Assembly: GCA_003456155.1 (NCBI GenBank)
Contig: DMPC01000137.1
Span: forward strand, 18,063 to 32,890
DNA length: 14,828 bases
Direction: 5' to 3'
From: Actinomycetota bacterium
Lineage (GTDB): Bacteria > Actinomycetota > Actinomycetes > S36-B12
Below the pieces are notes generated by a model, which made no database searches, was not told where the DNA came from, and worked only from the letters and a program-made list of their open reading frames with translations. Each line of letters starts with the position of its first letter. Within the stretch, counting starts at the first letter, position 1. This document shows, in pieces, positions 1 through 5,672 of the stretch. Made by a program: the position numbers and the translations under genes.

Positions 1-42
1 CGACCGATGAGCAGCGACCGATGAGAAGCGACCGATGAGAAG
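1..42. repeat. Three tandem copies of a 14-bp repeat
   Basis: Three head-to-tail 14-bp units occupy 1-14, 15-28 and 29-42. The first reads CGACCGATGAGCAG and the other two CGACCGATGAGAAG, so only one base differs. The array starts at the window edge and may extend further upstream. The third copy runs into the AGGAGG ribosome binding site (41-46) of the mutarotase gene, so copy number affects the leader directly. Each unit contains an ATGA. No function is known; slippage-prone duplication is the simplest explanation. Confidence 0.85.
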
Positions 43-51
43 GAGGGCACC

Positions 52-927
52 GTGGCTGACCTGGAGGTCACGACCGGCCGGTGCACCTGTCGCGTCACCG
101 ACCACGGAGCCCAGGTCCTCGGCTGGGCTCCCACGGGAGAGTCCCCGGTCCTGTGGCTCAGCTCGTCGGCCGTCTTCGCCGACGATGTCGCGATCCGCGG
201 TGGAATCCCGATCTGCTTCCCCTGGTTCGGATCCGGTCGCTCGGGAGCCCTGACACCCGCGCACGGCTTCGCGCGCCTGGTTCCGTGGCATCGGATCAGC
301 AGCACCGACGACGACGGCGTCGTGACGGTCGTCCATGAGCTCGCACCCCCCATGGGATCGTGCGCGGACTTCCCCTACTCCTACCGCGCAGTGCTGACGG
401 CACGCTTCGGAGAGCGGCTCGACCTCGCCCTGGCCATCCACAATGAGGGAGAGGTCGCCTTCGACTACGAGGCAGCCCTCCATACCTATCTCGCTGTCGC
501 GGATGCGACTGCCCTTCGCATCGAGGGACTCGAGGGGGCGCCCTACCTCGACAAGGTCACGGGCGCGGCACGGGTGCAGGATGGTCCGATCACGATCTCG
601 GGCGAGGTCGATCGTGTTTATCGCAGTGACGGCACTGTCGTGGTCGTCGACACCATCGGTGCTCGGCGGATCGTGGTCGCGAAGGACGGGTCGAGGTCGA
701 CGATCGTCTGGAACCCCGGACGGGACAGGGCGCGGGCGCTGGCCGACTTCGGCGACGAGGATTGGAACTCGATGGTGTGCGTGGAGACGGCGAATGTCGG
801 TGACGAGTCGATCTGCCTCGAGCCCGGGGCGAGTCATCGGATGACATTGCAGGTGAGCGTCGAATCCATGCACCATGACGGTGCGGCACGCAGCCCGCGG
901 CCCGAGGCTCCCGAGTGCAGCACGTAG
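52..927 (+). CDS. D-hexose-6-phosphate mutarotase (aldose 1-epimerase family, YeaD-like)
   Basis: The 291-aa product belongs to the aldose-1-epimerase-like family that interconverts alpha and beta anomers of glucose-6-phosphate and related sugars in the cytoplasm. Family marks are visible: a GGIPICFPWFG segment (50-60), HGFAR (71-75), the LHTYLAVAD region with the probable catalytic His144, GAPYLDKV (162-169), a VWNPGRDRA stretch (219-227) and CVETAN with the probable catalytic Glu245. Length is normal for the family (about 270-300 aa). The GTG start is chosen because a perfect AGGAGG (41-46) lies 5 nt upstream. The last 13 nt overlap the lipid kinase gene, so the two are probably co-transcribed and translationally coupled. 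The C-terminal 20 residues are low in complexity and probably not part of the fold. Family assignment is firm; exact sugar preference is inferred. Confidence 0.9.
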   Translation: MADLEVTTGRCTCRVTDHGAQVLGWAPTGESPVLWLSSSAVFADDVAIRGGIPICFPWFGSGRSGALTPAHGFARLVPWHRISSTDDDGVVTVVHELAPPMGSCADFPYSYRAVLTARFGERLDLALAIHNEGEVAFDYEAALHTYLAVADATALRIEGLEGAPYLDKVTGAARVQDGPITISGEVDRVYRSDGTVVVVDTIGARRIVVAKDGSRSTIVWNPGRDRARALADFGDEDWNSMVCVETANVGDESICLEPGASHRMTLQVSVESMHHDGAARSPRPEAPECST

Positions 928-1832
928 CCGCGGAGCGGCCCTCGGCCGTCATCGTCGCCAATCAGCATGCCGGTGGCGGCCGCGGGGCTCGGATCGCGCG
1001 AGAGTCACGGGTTGCGCTCGAGAATGCCGGCATCTCGACAACCCTCGTGCAGCCTGCTTCCCTCGCGGCGATGAAGGCGGCGCTTGGCGAGGCGTGCGCC
1101 GATCCCGACACCTTCCTCATCGCGTGCGGCGGTGATGGCACGGTGCACCAGGTCCTGCAGGCTGCCATGGCCTCGTCGATGCGGATGGGGATCATTCCCG
1201 CCGGGACGGGAAACGACATCGCCAGGGCCCTCGGGATCGATGTGAAGGCGCGGAGCGCCTGGCTACGGATCATGGCCGAGCGCATGCTGGCGAATGAGGC
1301 CACGCTGGTGGACGTCACGCAGATCAGCCTGGGCGAGGAGCAGGTGTGGTCGCTGGGCGTCGTCTCAACCGGCTTCGACTCGGCGGTGAACGAGCGCGCA
1401 GACCGCATGACCCGCCTGCGCGGTACGGCTCGGTACGTGGCGGCACTGCTCGGGGAACTGCGCACGTTCGCGCTCCATGACTATCAGGTCACGATCGATG
1501 AGGATCGGTATGCAGGATCCGCGCTCCTCATCGCGATAGGGAACGGGTCCAGCTACGGCGGTGGCATGCTCATCTGCCCGCACGCTGACATGGCCGACGG
1601 CCTGCTCGACGTGACGTGGGTGGCCGCAGCACCTCGACGCACCGTGCTCCGATTCTTCCCGCGCATCTTCCGGGGGACGCATGTCGACCATCCCCTCGTC
1701 ACGACCTATCGCGCTCGTGAAATCACCGTCGCCGCTGACGGTGCGATCGTGTACGCCGACGGCGAGCGCATCGGTCCTCCACCCGTCCATGTCCGGGTCA
1801 GGGCCGGAGCCCTTCGGATCCTGCGTCCCTGA
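915..1832 (+). CDS. Diacylglycerol/lipid kinase family protein (YegS/DAGK type)
   Basis: The 305-aa product has the diacylglycerol-kinase catalytic fold. An N-terminal beta strand (AVIVANQHAGGG, 11-22) is followed by the ATP-binding signature GGDGTV (72-77) and then GTGND (97-101), the usual DAGK pair. A C-terminal half typical of YegS/DgkB-like enzymes follows, with a GNGSSYGGGM segment. Such enzymes phosphorylate diacylglycerol or related lipids at the inner face of the membrane and recycle lipid precursors. The GTG start overlaps the mutarotase 3' end by 13 nt in another frame; the ribosome binding site is weak, which fits coupling. Substrate is not decidable: sphingoid-like and phosphoinositol-related lipids are alternatives within the family. 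No membrane segment is evident. Confidence 0.88.
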   Translation: MQHVAAERPSAVIVANQHAGGGRGARIARESRVALENAGISTTLVQPASLAAMKAALGEACADPDTFLIACGGDGTVHQVLQAAMASSMRMGIIPAGTGNDIARALGIDVKARSAWLRIMAERMLANEATLVDVTQISLGEEQVWSLGVVSTGFDSAVNERADRMTRLRGTARYVAALLGELRTFALHDYQVTIDEDRYAGSALLIAIGNGSSYGGGMLICPHADMADGLLDVTWVAAAPRRTVLRFFPRIFRGTHVDHPLVTTYRAREITVAADGAIVYADGERIGPPPVHVRVRAGALRILRP

Positions 1833-1891
1833 GAATCCTCCTCAGATCGGTGGGGTTCGCGCATAAGTCTCGTTCGCGCTGCCCGGGCAGT

Positions 1892-1904
1892 TATCCTCGA
1901 ATGG
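1892..1904 (+). promoter_or_regulatory. Probable -10 box (TATCCT) for a leaderless transcript
   Basis: TATCCT at 1892-1897 fits the actinobacterial TAnnnT -10 consensus. It lies 3 nt before an in-frame ATG (1901) and 6 nt before an in-frame GTG (1904). The usual 6-7 nt between -10 and start site would place the transcript's 5' end on the GTG, that is, a leaderless mRNA. No ribosome binding site precedes either codon. No convincing -35 box is visible. The same hexamer precedes the genes starting at 5621 and 9035. Confidence 0.5.
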
Positions 1905-2134
1905 TGTCAACGTCGCGCTGGAGCCTGGGATCGTCGAACTCGATCCTGTCGATCGGCTCGCGTGATTCCGTCCTGTCGATCGGCTCGGTGGGATCGGCGC
2001 TGTCCGTCGGATCGATCGGCTCCTTCGCCAGCCTGTTCTCGATCGCCTCGTTCGCCAGTGTCGCCAGTGTGATGTCCGCTCTGTCTGCAGGTGCGGTCAT
2101 GTCCTGGCGGGTGAGGGGCCTTGGCCGCGGATAG
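1901..2134 (+). CDS. Small Ser-x-x tripeptide-repeat protein of unknown function
   Basis: The frame encodes 77 aa from ATG 1901, 76 aa from GTG 1904, or 94 aa from GTG 1850. The core is about 20 uninterrupted tripeptides that each begin with Ser, for example SIL-SIG-SRD-SVL-SIG and later SFA-SLF-SIA-SFA. The other two positions are mostly Ile, Val, Leu, Phe, Ala or Gly. The tail is short and basic (SWRVRGLGRG). No signal peptide, LPxTG motif or known domain is seen. At DNA level there is a 17-bp exact repeat (1944-1960 and 1971-1987; 27-bp period). I favour the 1901/1904 start because a TATCCT -10 lies just upstream, which suggests leaderless translation. The LuxR-type gene begins 12 bp downstream, so they are probably co-transcribed. 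From memory, similar Ser-Ile-Gly-Ser repeat proteins occur as uncharacterised proteins in other actinobacteria. The strict three-residue period suggests a regular helix or solenoid, which is inference. Confidence 0.65.
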   Translation: MVSTSRWSLGSSNSILSIGSRDSVLSIGSVGSALSVGSIGSFASLFSIASFASVASVMSALSAGAVMSWRVRGLGRG

Positions 2135-2146
2135 AGGGGGTGGGTC

Positions 2147-3007
2147 ATGACGACGGACTCGGGGCCGAAGCGCCCTTCGCCGGCTCGGCGTCGCGGAGAT
2201 CTCTCCAACTCCGAGGCCATGCTGAGCATGGTCCGGTTCCTCATGACGCGTCCCACATGCGAGCAGATCTGCCAGCAGCTCGCCCTGACGATTCTGAGCG
2301 GCCACCGGCCGCGCAAGGTGCTCCTCTGCCTGTTCGGGGTCGATGGCTCGCTGCATGTCGTGGGGGAGTTCGGTCTCAGCGGCTCCGAGGCTGACGCTCT
2401 TGGGCCGGTGTCGCTCTGGGATGCCCAGCCGCTGGCGGACTCCGTGCGGACGGGGGAACCCGTGCTTGTCGTCGACCCGATCGAGGCTGCCGAGCACTAT
2501 CCGCAGGTGGCAGGGGAGAGCGGCGCCTTCCGTCCACTGGCGGTGTGGCCGCTGAGCCTGCCCAACCAGCGTGTGGGTGCGATCCAAATGGTCTTCGACG
2601 ACGAACCGGACTCTGCTGCGCTTCACGCCGACATGGCTGGGGTGAGTGCGGTGCTGGCGCTGTACCTGTCGCTGCTGACGAGCATCGCGTCGTTCCCGGA
2701 CCAGGCCGTCACAGCCCTGCGGGCCGTCGACGCTGGCGGCGGGTTCCCGACGATGGAGCTGGCGGCTCTGCAGTCGCGTCCGGCGCGCAAGCCGGGGCCG
2801 AGCGTGCTCACCGATCGGCAGAGCGGGATCCTGACGCTGATGGCCAAGGGACTCACGAACGCCCAGATCGCCAAGCGGATCGGCTTCAGCGAGTCGACCG
2901 TTCGGCAGGAGACCATGGTCATCTATCGGTTCTTCGGAGTGGGTGGCCGTCAGGAGGCGGTGCGTCAGGCCGGTCTTCGGGGCTTGCTTCCGGGAACCTC
3001 GCCCTAG
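2147..3007 (+). CDS. LuxR-family transcriptional regulator with N-terminal GAF-like sensor region
   Basis: The 286-aa product ends with a LuxR-type DNA-binding helix-turn-helix (about 221-273: LTDRQSGILTLMAKGLTNAQ, then IAKRIGFSESTVRQE). The recognition-helix segment is ESTVRQE rather than the more common STVKxH. Residues about 25-180 have the alternating strand/helix pattern of a GAF sensor domain: KVLLCLFGVDGSL, a 'PVLVVDP' strand, and a final 'QRVGAIQMVF' strand. The ligand is unknown. No receiver domain or autoinducer domain is recognisable, so this is not a classical two-component or acyl-homoserine-lactone regulator. ATG 2147 follows a purine-rich GAGGGGG (2134-2140). The gene sits 12 bp after the Ser-repeat gene and 8 bp before the sortase gene, so it may control its own operon. 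Confidence 0.82.
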   Translation: MTTDSGPKRPSPARRRGDLSNSEAMLSMVRFLMTRPTCEQICQQLALTILSGHRPRKVLLCLFGVDGSLHVVGEFGLSGSEADALGPVSLWDAQPLADSVRTGEPVLVVDPIEAAEHYPQVAGESGAFRPLAVWPLSLPNQRVGAIQMVFDDEPDSAALHADMAGVSAVLALYLSLLTSIASFPDQAVTALRAVDAGGGFPTMELAALQSRPARKPGPSVLTDRQSGILTLMAKGLTNAQIAKRIGFSESTVRQETMVIYRFFGVGGRQEAVRQAGLRGLLPGTSP

Positions 3008-3015
3008 GGGCCGTC

Positions 3016-3690
3016 ATGGCGCGACCCCGTCCGGCTCTGGCGATCGCCCTCGTGAGCGCGATCGGTGTGGCGGTCGCGCTTGTCGTCGGCCTGCTCTCCG
3101 GGAATGCGGGCGGTCCATCGTCAGTCGAGACCGTGGGGCAGCGGCCCGTGGCCGCCTCGAGCCCCTCCGACTCCGCGACGGAGCCCGCCTCAGCGCCCTC
3201 CTCGCCCGCAGCCTCGCCGCCGGCGGAGCCCATGACCTTCGCCGTGCCCCGTCGTGTCGACATCCCGGCGATCGGGGTGGGCACCAAGGTGGTTCCGGTA
3301 GGGCTGGAGGTCGACGGGGCCATCGAGATTCCCGACGACATCCGACTCGTGGGCTGGTACGAACTCGGGGTCCCGCCGGGCGCCGACCGTGGTTCGGCGG
3401 TGCTCGTCGCCCACCGTGATGGCCGGGAGCAGGGCAGGGGGGTCTTCTACGACCTTGGACTGCTCGAGGTCGACGATGAGGTGGTCGTCCGCACCGACGA
3501 GGGTCAGGATCTGGTCTTCGCTGTCGTGTCGCGCGAGTCGATCCGCAAGCAGCGCCTACCGTACGAGGAGCTCTTCGCCGTGGATGGGCCGCCGCGACTC
3601 ACCCTGATCAGTTGCGGCGGAGAGTATGACTCCGACGCGGGCGGGTACCAGGACAACGTGGTCGTGACGGCTGTCCCGGTCGAGGGCTGA
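3016..3690 (+). CDS. Class F-like sortase, with Gln at the usual catalytic Arg site
   Basis: The 224-aa product is a membrane-anchored cysteine transpeptidase of the sortase family. An N-terminal hydrophobic helix (about 7-28) is followed by a Ser/Pro/Ala-rich linker (about 33-72) and a sortase beta-barrel from about residue 75. Visible motifs are VDIPAIGV, VGWYELGVPPG, the catalytic His133 in LVAHRDG and catalytic Cys200 in LTLISCGG. This TLxxCGG...DNVVV arrangement is that of class F (actinobacterial) sortases. The segment GGYQDNVVV puts Gln212 (codon 3649-3651) where many homologues have Arg, so activity may be altered or Arg supplied elsewhere (Arg177, Arg180). ATG 3016 is preferred over in-frame upstream starts inside the LuxR-type gene because AGGGG (3006-3010) lies 5 nt upstream and the hydrophobic helix follows directly. 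No LPxTG substrate is encoded in the window. Confidence 0.85.
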   Translation: MARPRPALAIALVSAIGVAVALVVGLLSGNAGGPSSVETVGQRPVAASSPSDSATEPASAPSSPAASPPAEPMTFAVPRRVDIPAIGVGTKVVPVGLEVDGAIEIPDDIRLVGWYELGVPPGADRGSAVLVAHRDGREQGRGVFYDLGLLEVDDEVVVRTDEGQDLVFAVVSRESIRKQRLPYEELFAVDGPPRLTLISCGGEYDSDAGGYQDNVVVTAVPVEG

Positions 3691-3715
3691 GCTCGTCTCG
3701 AGGTGACGGGAGGTG

Positions 3716-3730
3716 AAGGCCAGGCCTTTG
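3716..3730 (+). terminator. Possible weak hairpin terminator after the sortase gene
   Basis: AAGGC-CAG-GCCTT (3716-3728) can form a 5-bp stem with a 3-nt loop followed by TTTG, 25 nt after the sortase stop codon. The stem is short and the T run minimal, so this is a weak candidate. Confidence 0.25.
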
Positions 3731-3752
3731 GTCCTGCGTTGCGTGGATGCCG

Positions 3753-3781
3753 TAGACGACGCCGCGTCCGCGGACCACAAT
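3753..3781 (+). promoter_or_regulatory. Possible promoter for the 165-aa helical protein gene
   Basis: TAGACG (3753-3758) and CACAAT (3776-3781) are separated by 17 bp and each match the -35/-10 consensus at four of six positions. A perfect CCGCG-TC-CGCGG dyad (3762-3773) lies in the spacer. The placement, about 45 nt before the start codon and after a 138-bp gap, is sensible, but the match is modest. Confidence 0.25.
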
Positions 3782-3828
3782 GGAAGTGTCCGTCGCTCAT
3801 CCGTACCGCAAGCGTGAAGGAGCGCATG

Positions 3829-4326
3829 ATGAAGACCACCGAATCCGGGAAGAACCGCCTCAGCCGCATGGCAGCCAAGGAAGTTCCGCATCGCTCGAAC
3901 GAGCGTTTCTACTCAGCACGCGCTGACGTGAAGAGGGCCTGCGAGGACCTTCTTCATCTGCTGCGCACGTCGTCCGCGCACCAGGTCGCGGTCGCGGACT
4001 TCGTGACGGCCGTGAATCGGCTGGAGCAGGAGCTGCAGACGATCACCCCGGATGTGCCGAAGGCAAGTTCGACGGTCCGAGACATGGCCAAGGAGGTCCA
4101 GCACCTTCAGGTCGCAGAGACCTGGGTGGCCGCGACGGACCGGGTGCTGGAGCGCCTTGGTGCCAAGGCGAACTCGACGATGCGCAACGAGCTCCTCGAG
4201 GGGCAGGAGCGCGTCCTGTGGTGCGTGCGCGCCCAGCACTGGGACGGGGAGCTCACATCGACGACGACGCAGCTCCAGGCGCTGGTGAAGGAGGCCGAGG
4301 CGCACGCAGCTCGGGCGGCGTCCTAG
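3829..4326 (+). CDS. Hypothetical helical protein
   Basis: I do not recognise this 165-aa protein. It is hydrophilic, rich in Ala, Glu, Arg, Lys and Leu, and predicted by eye to be almost all helix after a basic N terminus (KTTESGKNRLSRMAAKE). Heptad-like stretches such as AVNRLEQELQTI and TTTQLQALVKEAEAHAARA could form coiled coils. There is no signal peptide, membrane segment or nuclease/enzymatic motif. The start is chosen at the second of two adjacent ATGs because AAGGAG (3817-3822) lies 6 nt upstream of it; ATG 3826 would have only 3 nt. The frame is open upstream to 3703, but that extension is Arg-rich and lacks a ribosome binding site. The gene ends 10 bp before the end of the convergent peptidase gene, with no terminator between them. 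Confidence 0.7.
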   Translation: MKTTESGKNRLSRMAAKEVPHRSNERFYSARADVKRACEDLLHLLRTSSAHQVAVADFVTAVNRLEQELQTITPDVPKASSTVRDMAKEVQHLQVAETWVAATDRVLERLGAKANSTMRNELLEGQERVLWCVRAQHWDGELTSTTTQLQALVKEAEAHAARAAS

Positions 4327-4336
4327 CGCCCCTTCG

Positions 4337-5083
4337 TCATCGAGACGGAATCGGCCCCACGGCCAGGGTGGTCTCGATGACGGACCCGCCCTCGGCCTCG
4401 ACCCGGTAGGCGCGCGCCTCCGGGTAGGCGTCGGCGTCGTCGACGATGACCTCGACCGGCTCGGTGCCCTCGTAGAGGATGCCGACTCTGTCGTCCGTCG
4501 CGTAGGAGGTGGGCAGCGCGCCGGAGGCCACGAGGCGATGGGTCAGCGGCCTGCGCTGCTCCTCGGAGTCGTAGTGCACGGCATTGCCGTAGGGCAGCAG
4601 CCCCAGGGCGTTGTCGACGAGCTGCAGGGTCGAGCCGAACGAGTCCGTCGGGCCGCCGGTGTGCCAGCAGATGGAGCCGGCGCTGACGCCGGCGAGGATG
4701 GCCCCGCGCTCCCAGGCGTCGTGCATCGCCGTGTCGACACCGTGCAGGCGCCACAGGGCGAGGAGGTTCGCCACGCTCCCCCCGCCGACCCAGATGACGT
4801 CGGCCTCGGCGAGCACGTCGGCAGGGGCCCGGTTCGGCTGCGGGAACAGGGCGAGGTGGTCGACATCGCAACCGCTGTGGGCCATCGCGGAGTACATCAT
4901 CGACAGGTAGGCCGGATCGTCTCCGCTGGCTGTCAGGACGAAGCACACGCGGGGTCGCGTCTGCTGGGTCAGCTCGAGGGCCCGCAGCATGATGCCTCCG
5001 GGGCGGACGACGCCCCACAGGCCGGTGCTCAGGAAGCCGCCACTGGAGGCGAGGATGCGACGGGGAGGGGCCATGGCGGGCAT
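4337..5083 (-). CDS. Peptidase E-like protein (family S51, cyanophycinase/dipeptidase E fold)
   Basis: The 248-aa product has the class I glutamine amidotransferase-like fold of S51 serine peptidases, whose members cleave Asp-X dipeptides (PepE) or cyanophycin. Visible marks are an N-terminal ASSGGF strand-turn, VIWVGGGSVANLLALW (97-111) and the nucleophile elbow AGVSAGSICW (131-140) with probable nucleophile Ser134. A His170 in NAVHYDSEE is a candidate triad histidine. Length fits the family (about 230-260 aa). The start is ATG 5083, or ATG 5074 three codons later; neither has a good ribosome binding site. The gene begins 13 bp after the stop of the upstream membrane protein gene on the same strand, so it is probably translated from the same metal- or sulfur-responsive transcript. 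Peptide substrate is unknown. Confidence 0.83.
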   Translation of the reverse strand: MPAMAPPRRILASSGGFLSTGLWGVVRPGGIMLRALELTQQTRPRVCFVLTASGDDPAYLSMMYSAMAHSGCDVDHLALFPQPNRAPADVLAEADVIWVGGGSVANLLALWRLHGVDTAMHDAWERGAILAGVSAGSICWHTGGPTDSFGSTLQLVDNALGLLPYGNAVHYDSEEQRRPLTHRLVASGALPTSYATDDRVGILYEGTEPVEVIVDDADAYPEARAYRVEAEGGSVIETTLAVGPIPSR

Positions 5084-5096
5084 TGTGCCCGGTCGG

Positions 5097-5621
5097 TCAT
5101 GGTGCCGCAGGCAGGGCGCAGGAGATCTCTCCGCGAAGTCGCGCTCGCAGCGCCCAGCCCATGAGGACGATCGACGCCACGGCCATGAGGGGCTGGAGTG
5201 GAGCGAACCATGAGATCGCTCCGGATGTGCCGAGCGCGATGAGGACGAGCTTGTTGCAGACGGGGCATCCGACGGCGAAGAAGGAGACCAGGCCGCCCAC
5301 CGCGCCGAGGGTGAGCGGACGATCCGCCAGCTCTCCGGACTCCGCATCCTGGGCGAAGGGCGCGGGCTCCTTGACGTAGGTGGCGATCAGCAGGCCGCCG
5401 AGGATGCCGGTCAGGACGACGACCGGGTATGACCACCAGGTGGTCTCGATGGCGCGGCCGAAGATCGGATTGGGGATGACCGCGGTGGGCAGGGCGACGA
5501 GCAGCATGGTGAGGATGCCGGTGCCGACGGCCACCCACCAGCGTCGCGAGGACCAGGTGCGCAGTGCGGTCCAGGGGCGGGCCGGTCGTGGCGCCTCGGT
5601 GGTCGGCAACGTCGTGGGCAT
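5097..5621 (-). CDS. Small four-helix membrane protein with a CPxC motif
   Basis: The 174-aa product has about four hydrophobic segments (roughly 28-50, 63-83, 105-130 and 137-158). The third contains GCPVCNK (118-124), a CPVC motif (Cys119, Cys122) at or within the membrane. A CPxC pair can bind soft metals such as Cu(I) or do thiol/persulfide chemistry; which applies here is not decidable. I do not recognise a named family. The start ATG 5621 is preferred because TATCCT (complement of 5629-5634) ends 7 nt before it, giving a likely leaderless mRNA; longer in-frame starts would read through the operator. It is divergent from the TDT transporter gene and shares its palindromic operator. The peptidase E-like gene follows 13 bp downstream. 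Confidence 0.75.
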   Translation of the reverse strand: MPTTLPTTEAPRPARPWTALRTWSSRRWWVAVGTGILTMLLVALPTAVIPNPIFGRAIETTWWSYPVVVLTGILGGLLIATYVKEPAPFAQDAESGELADRPLTLGAVGGLVSFFAVGCPVCNKLVLIALGTSGAISWFAPLQPLMAVASIVLMGWALRARLRGEISCALPAAP

Positions 5622-5628
5622 AGCCGGT

Positions 5629-5634
5629 AGGATA
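5629..5634 (-). promoter_or_regulatory. -10 box (TATCCT) of the leftward, probably leaderless promoter
   Basis: Read on the - strand, TATCCT is followed by 7 nt and then the ATG at 5621, the spacing expected when transcription begins at the start codon itself. No ribosome binding site is present. The box overlaps the left arm of the ATACCCC palindrome by 3 bp, so a bound repressor would block polymerase. Confidence 0.5.
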
Positions 5635-5647
5635 CCCCAAGGGGTAT
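5632..5647. promoter_or_regulatory. CsoR/CstR-type palindromic operator
   Basis: ATACCCC-AA-GGGGTAT is a perfect 7-bp inverted repeat around a 2-bp centre, located in the 51-bp gap between two divergent genes. CsoR-family repressors (Cu(I)-sensing CsoR, persulfide-sensing CstR) bind operators with A/T flanks and G/C cores of the form ATACCC(C)...(G)GGGTAT; this site fits that pattern. It overlaps the leftward -10 box and adjoins a TATACG (5645-5650) that could be the rightward -10. No CsoR-family gene is in the window. Assignment to CsoR versus CstR is not possible from the site alone. Confidence 0.7.
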
Positions 5648-5672
5648 ACGCCGACGACGGAGGAGGCCGCGG

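Noticed and set aside
1907..2626. A 239-codon - strand frame covering the Ser-repeat gene and part of the LuxR-type gene
   Set aside because: Its Arg-, His- and Asp-rich sequence is the complement of the repeat region. The + strand is favoured by the promoter box and the regular SxX protein pattern.
2545..3015. Extended in-frame start for the sortase within the LuxR-type gene
   Set aside because: The extension is a shadow of the regulator gene, and the normal signal-anchor helix begins directly after ATG 3016.
3703..3828. Upstream extension of the 165-aa helical protein
   Set aside because: No ribosome binding site precedes 3703 and the sequence is Arg-rich and unlike the rest; AAGGAG before ATG 3829 decides the start.
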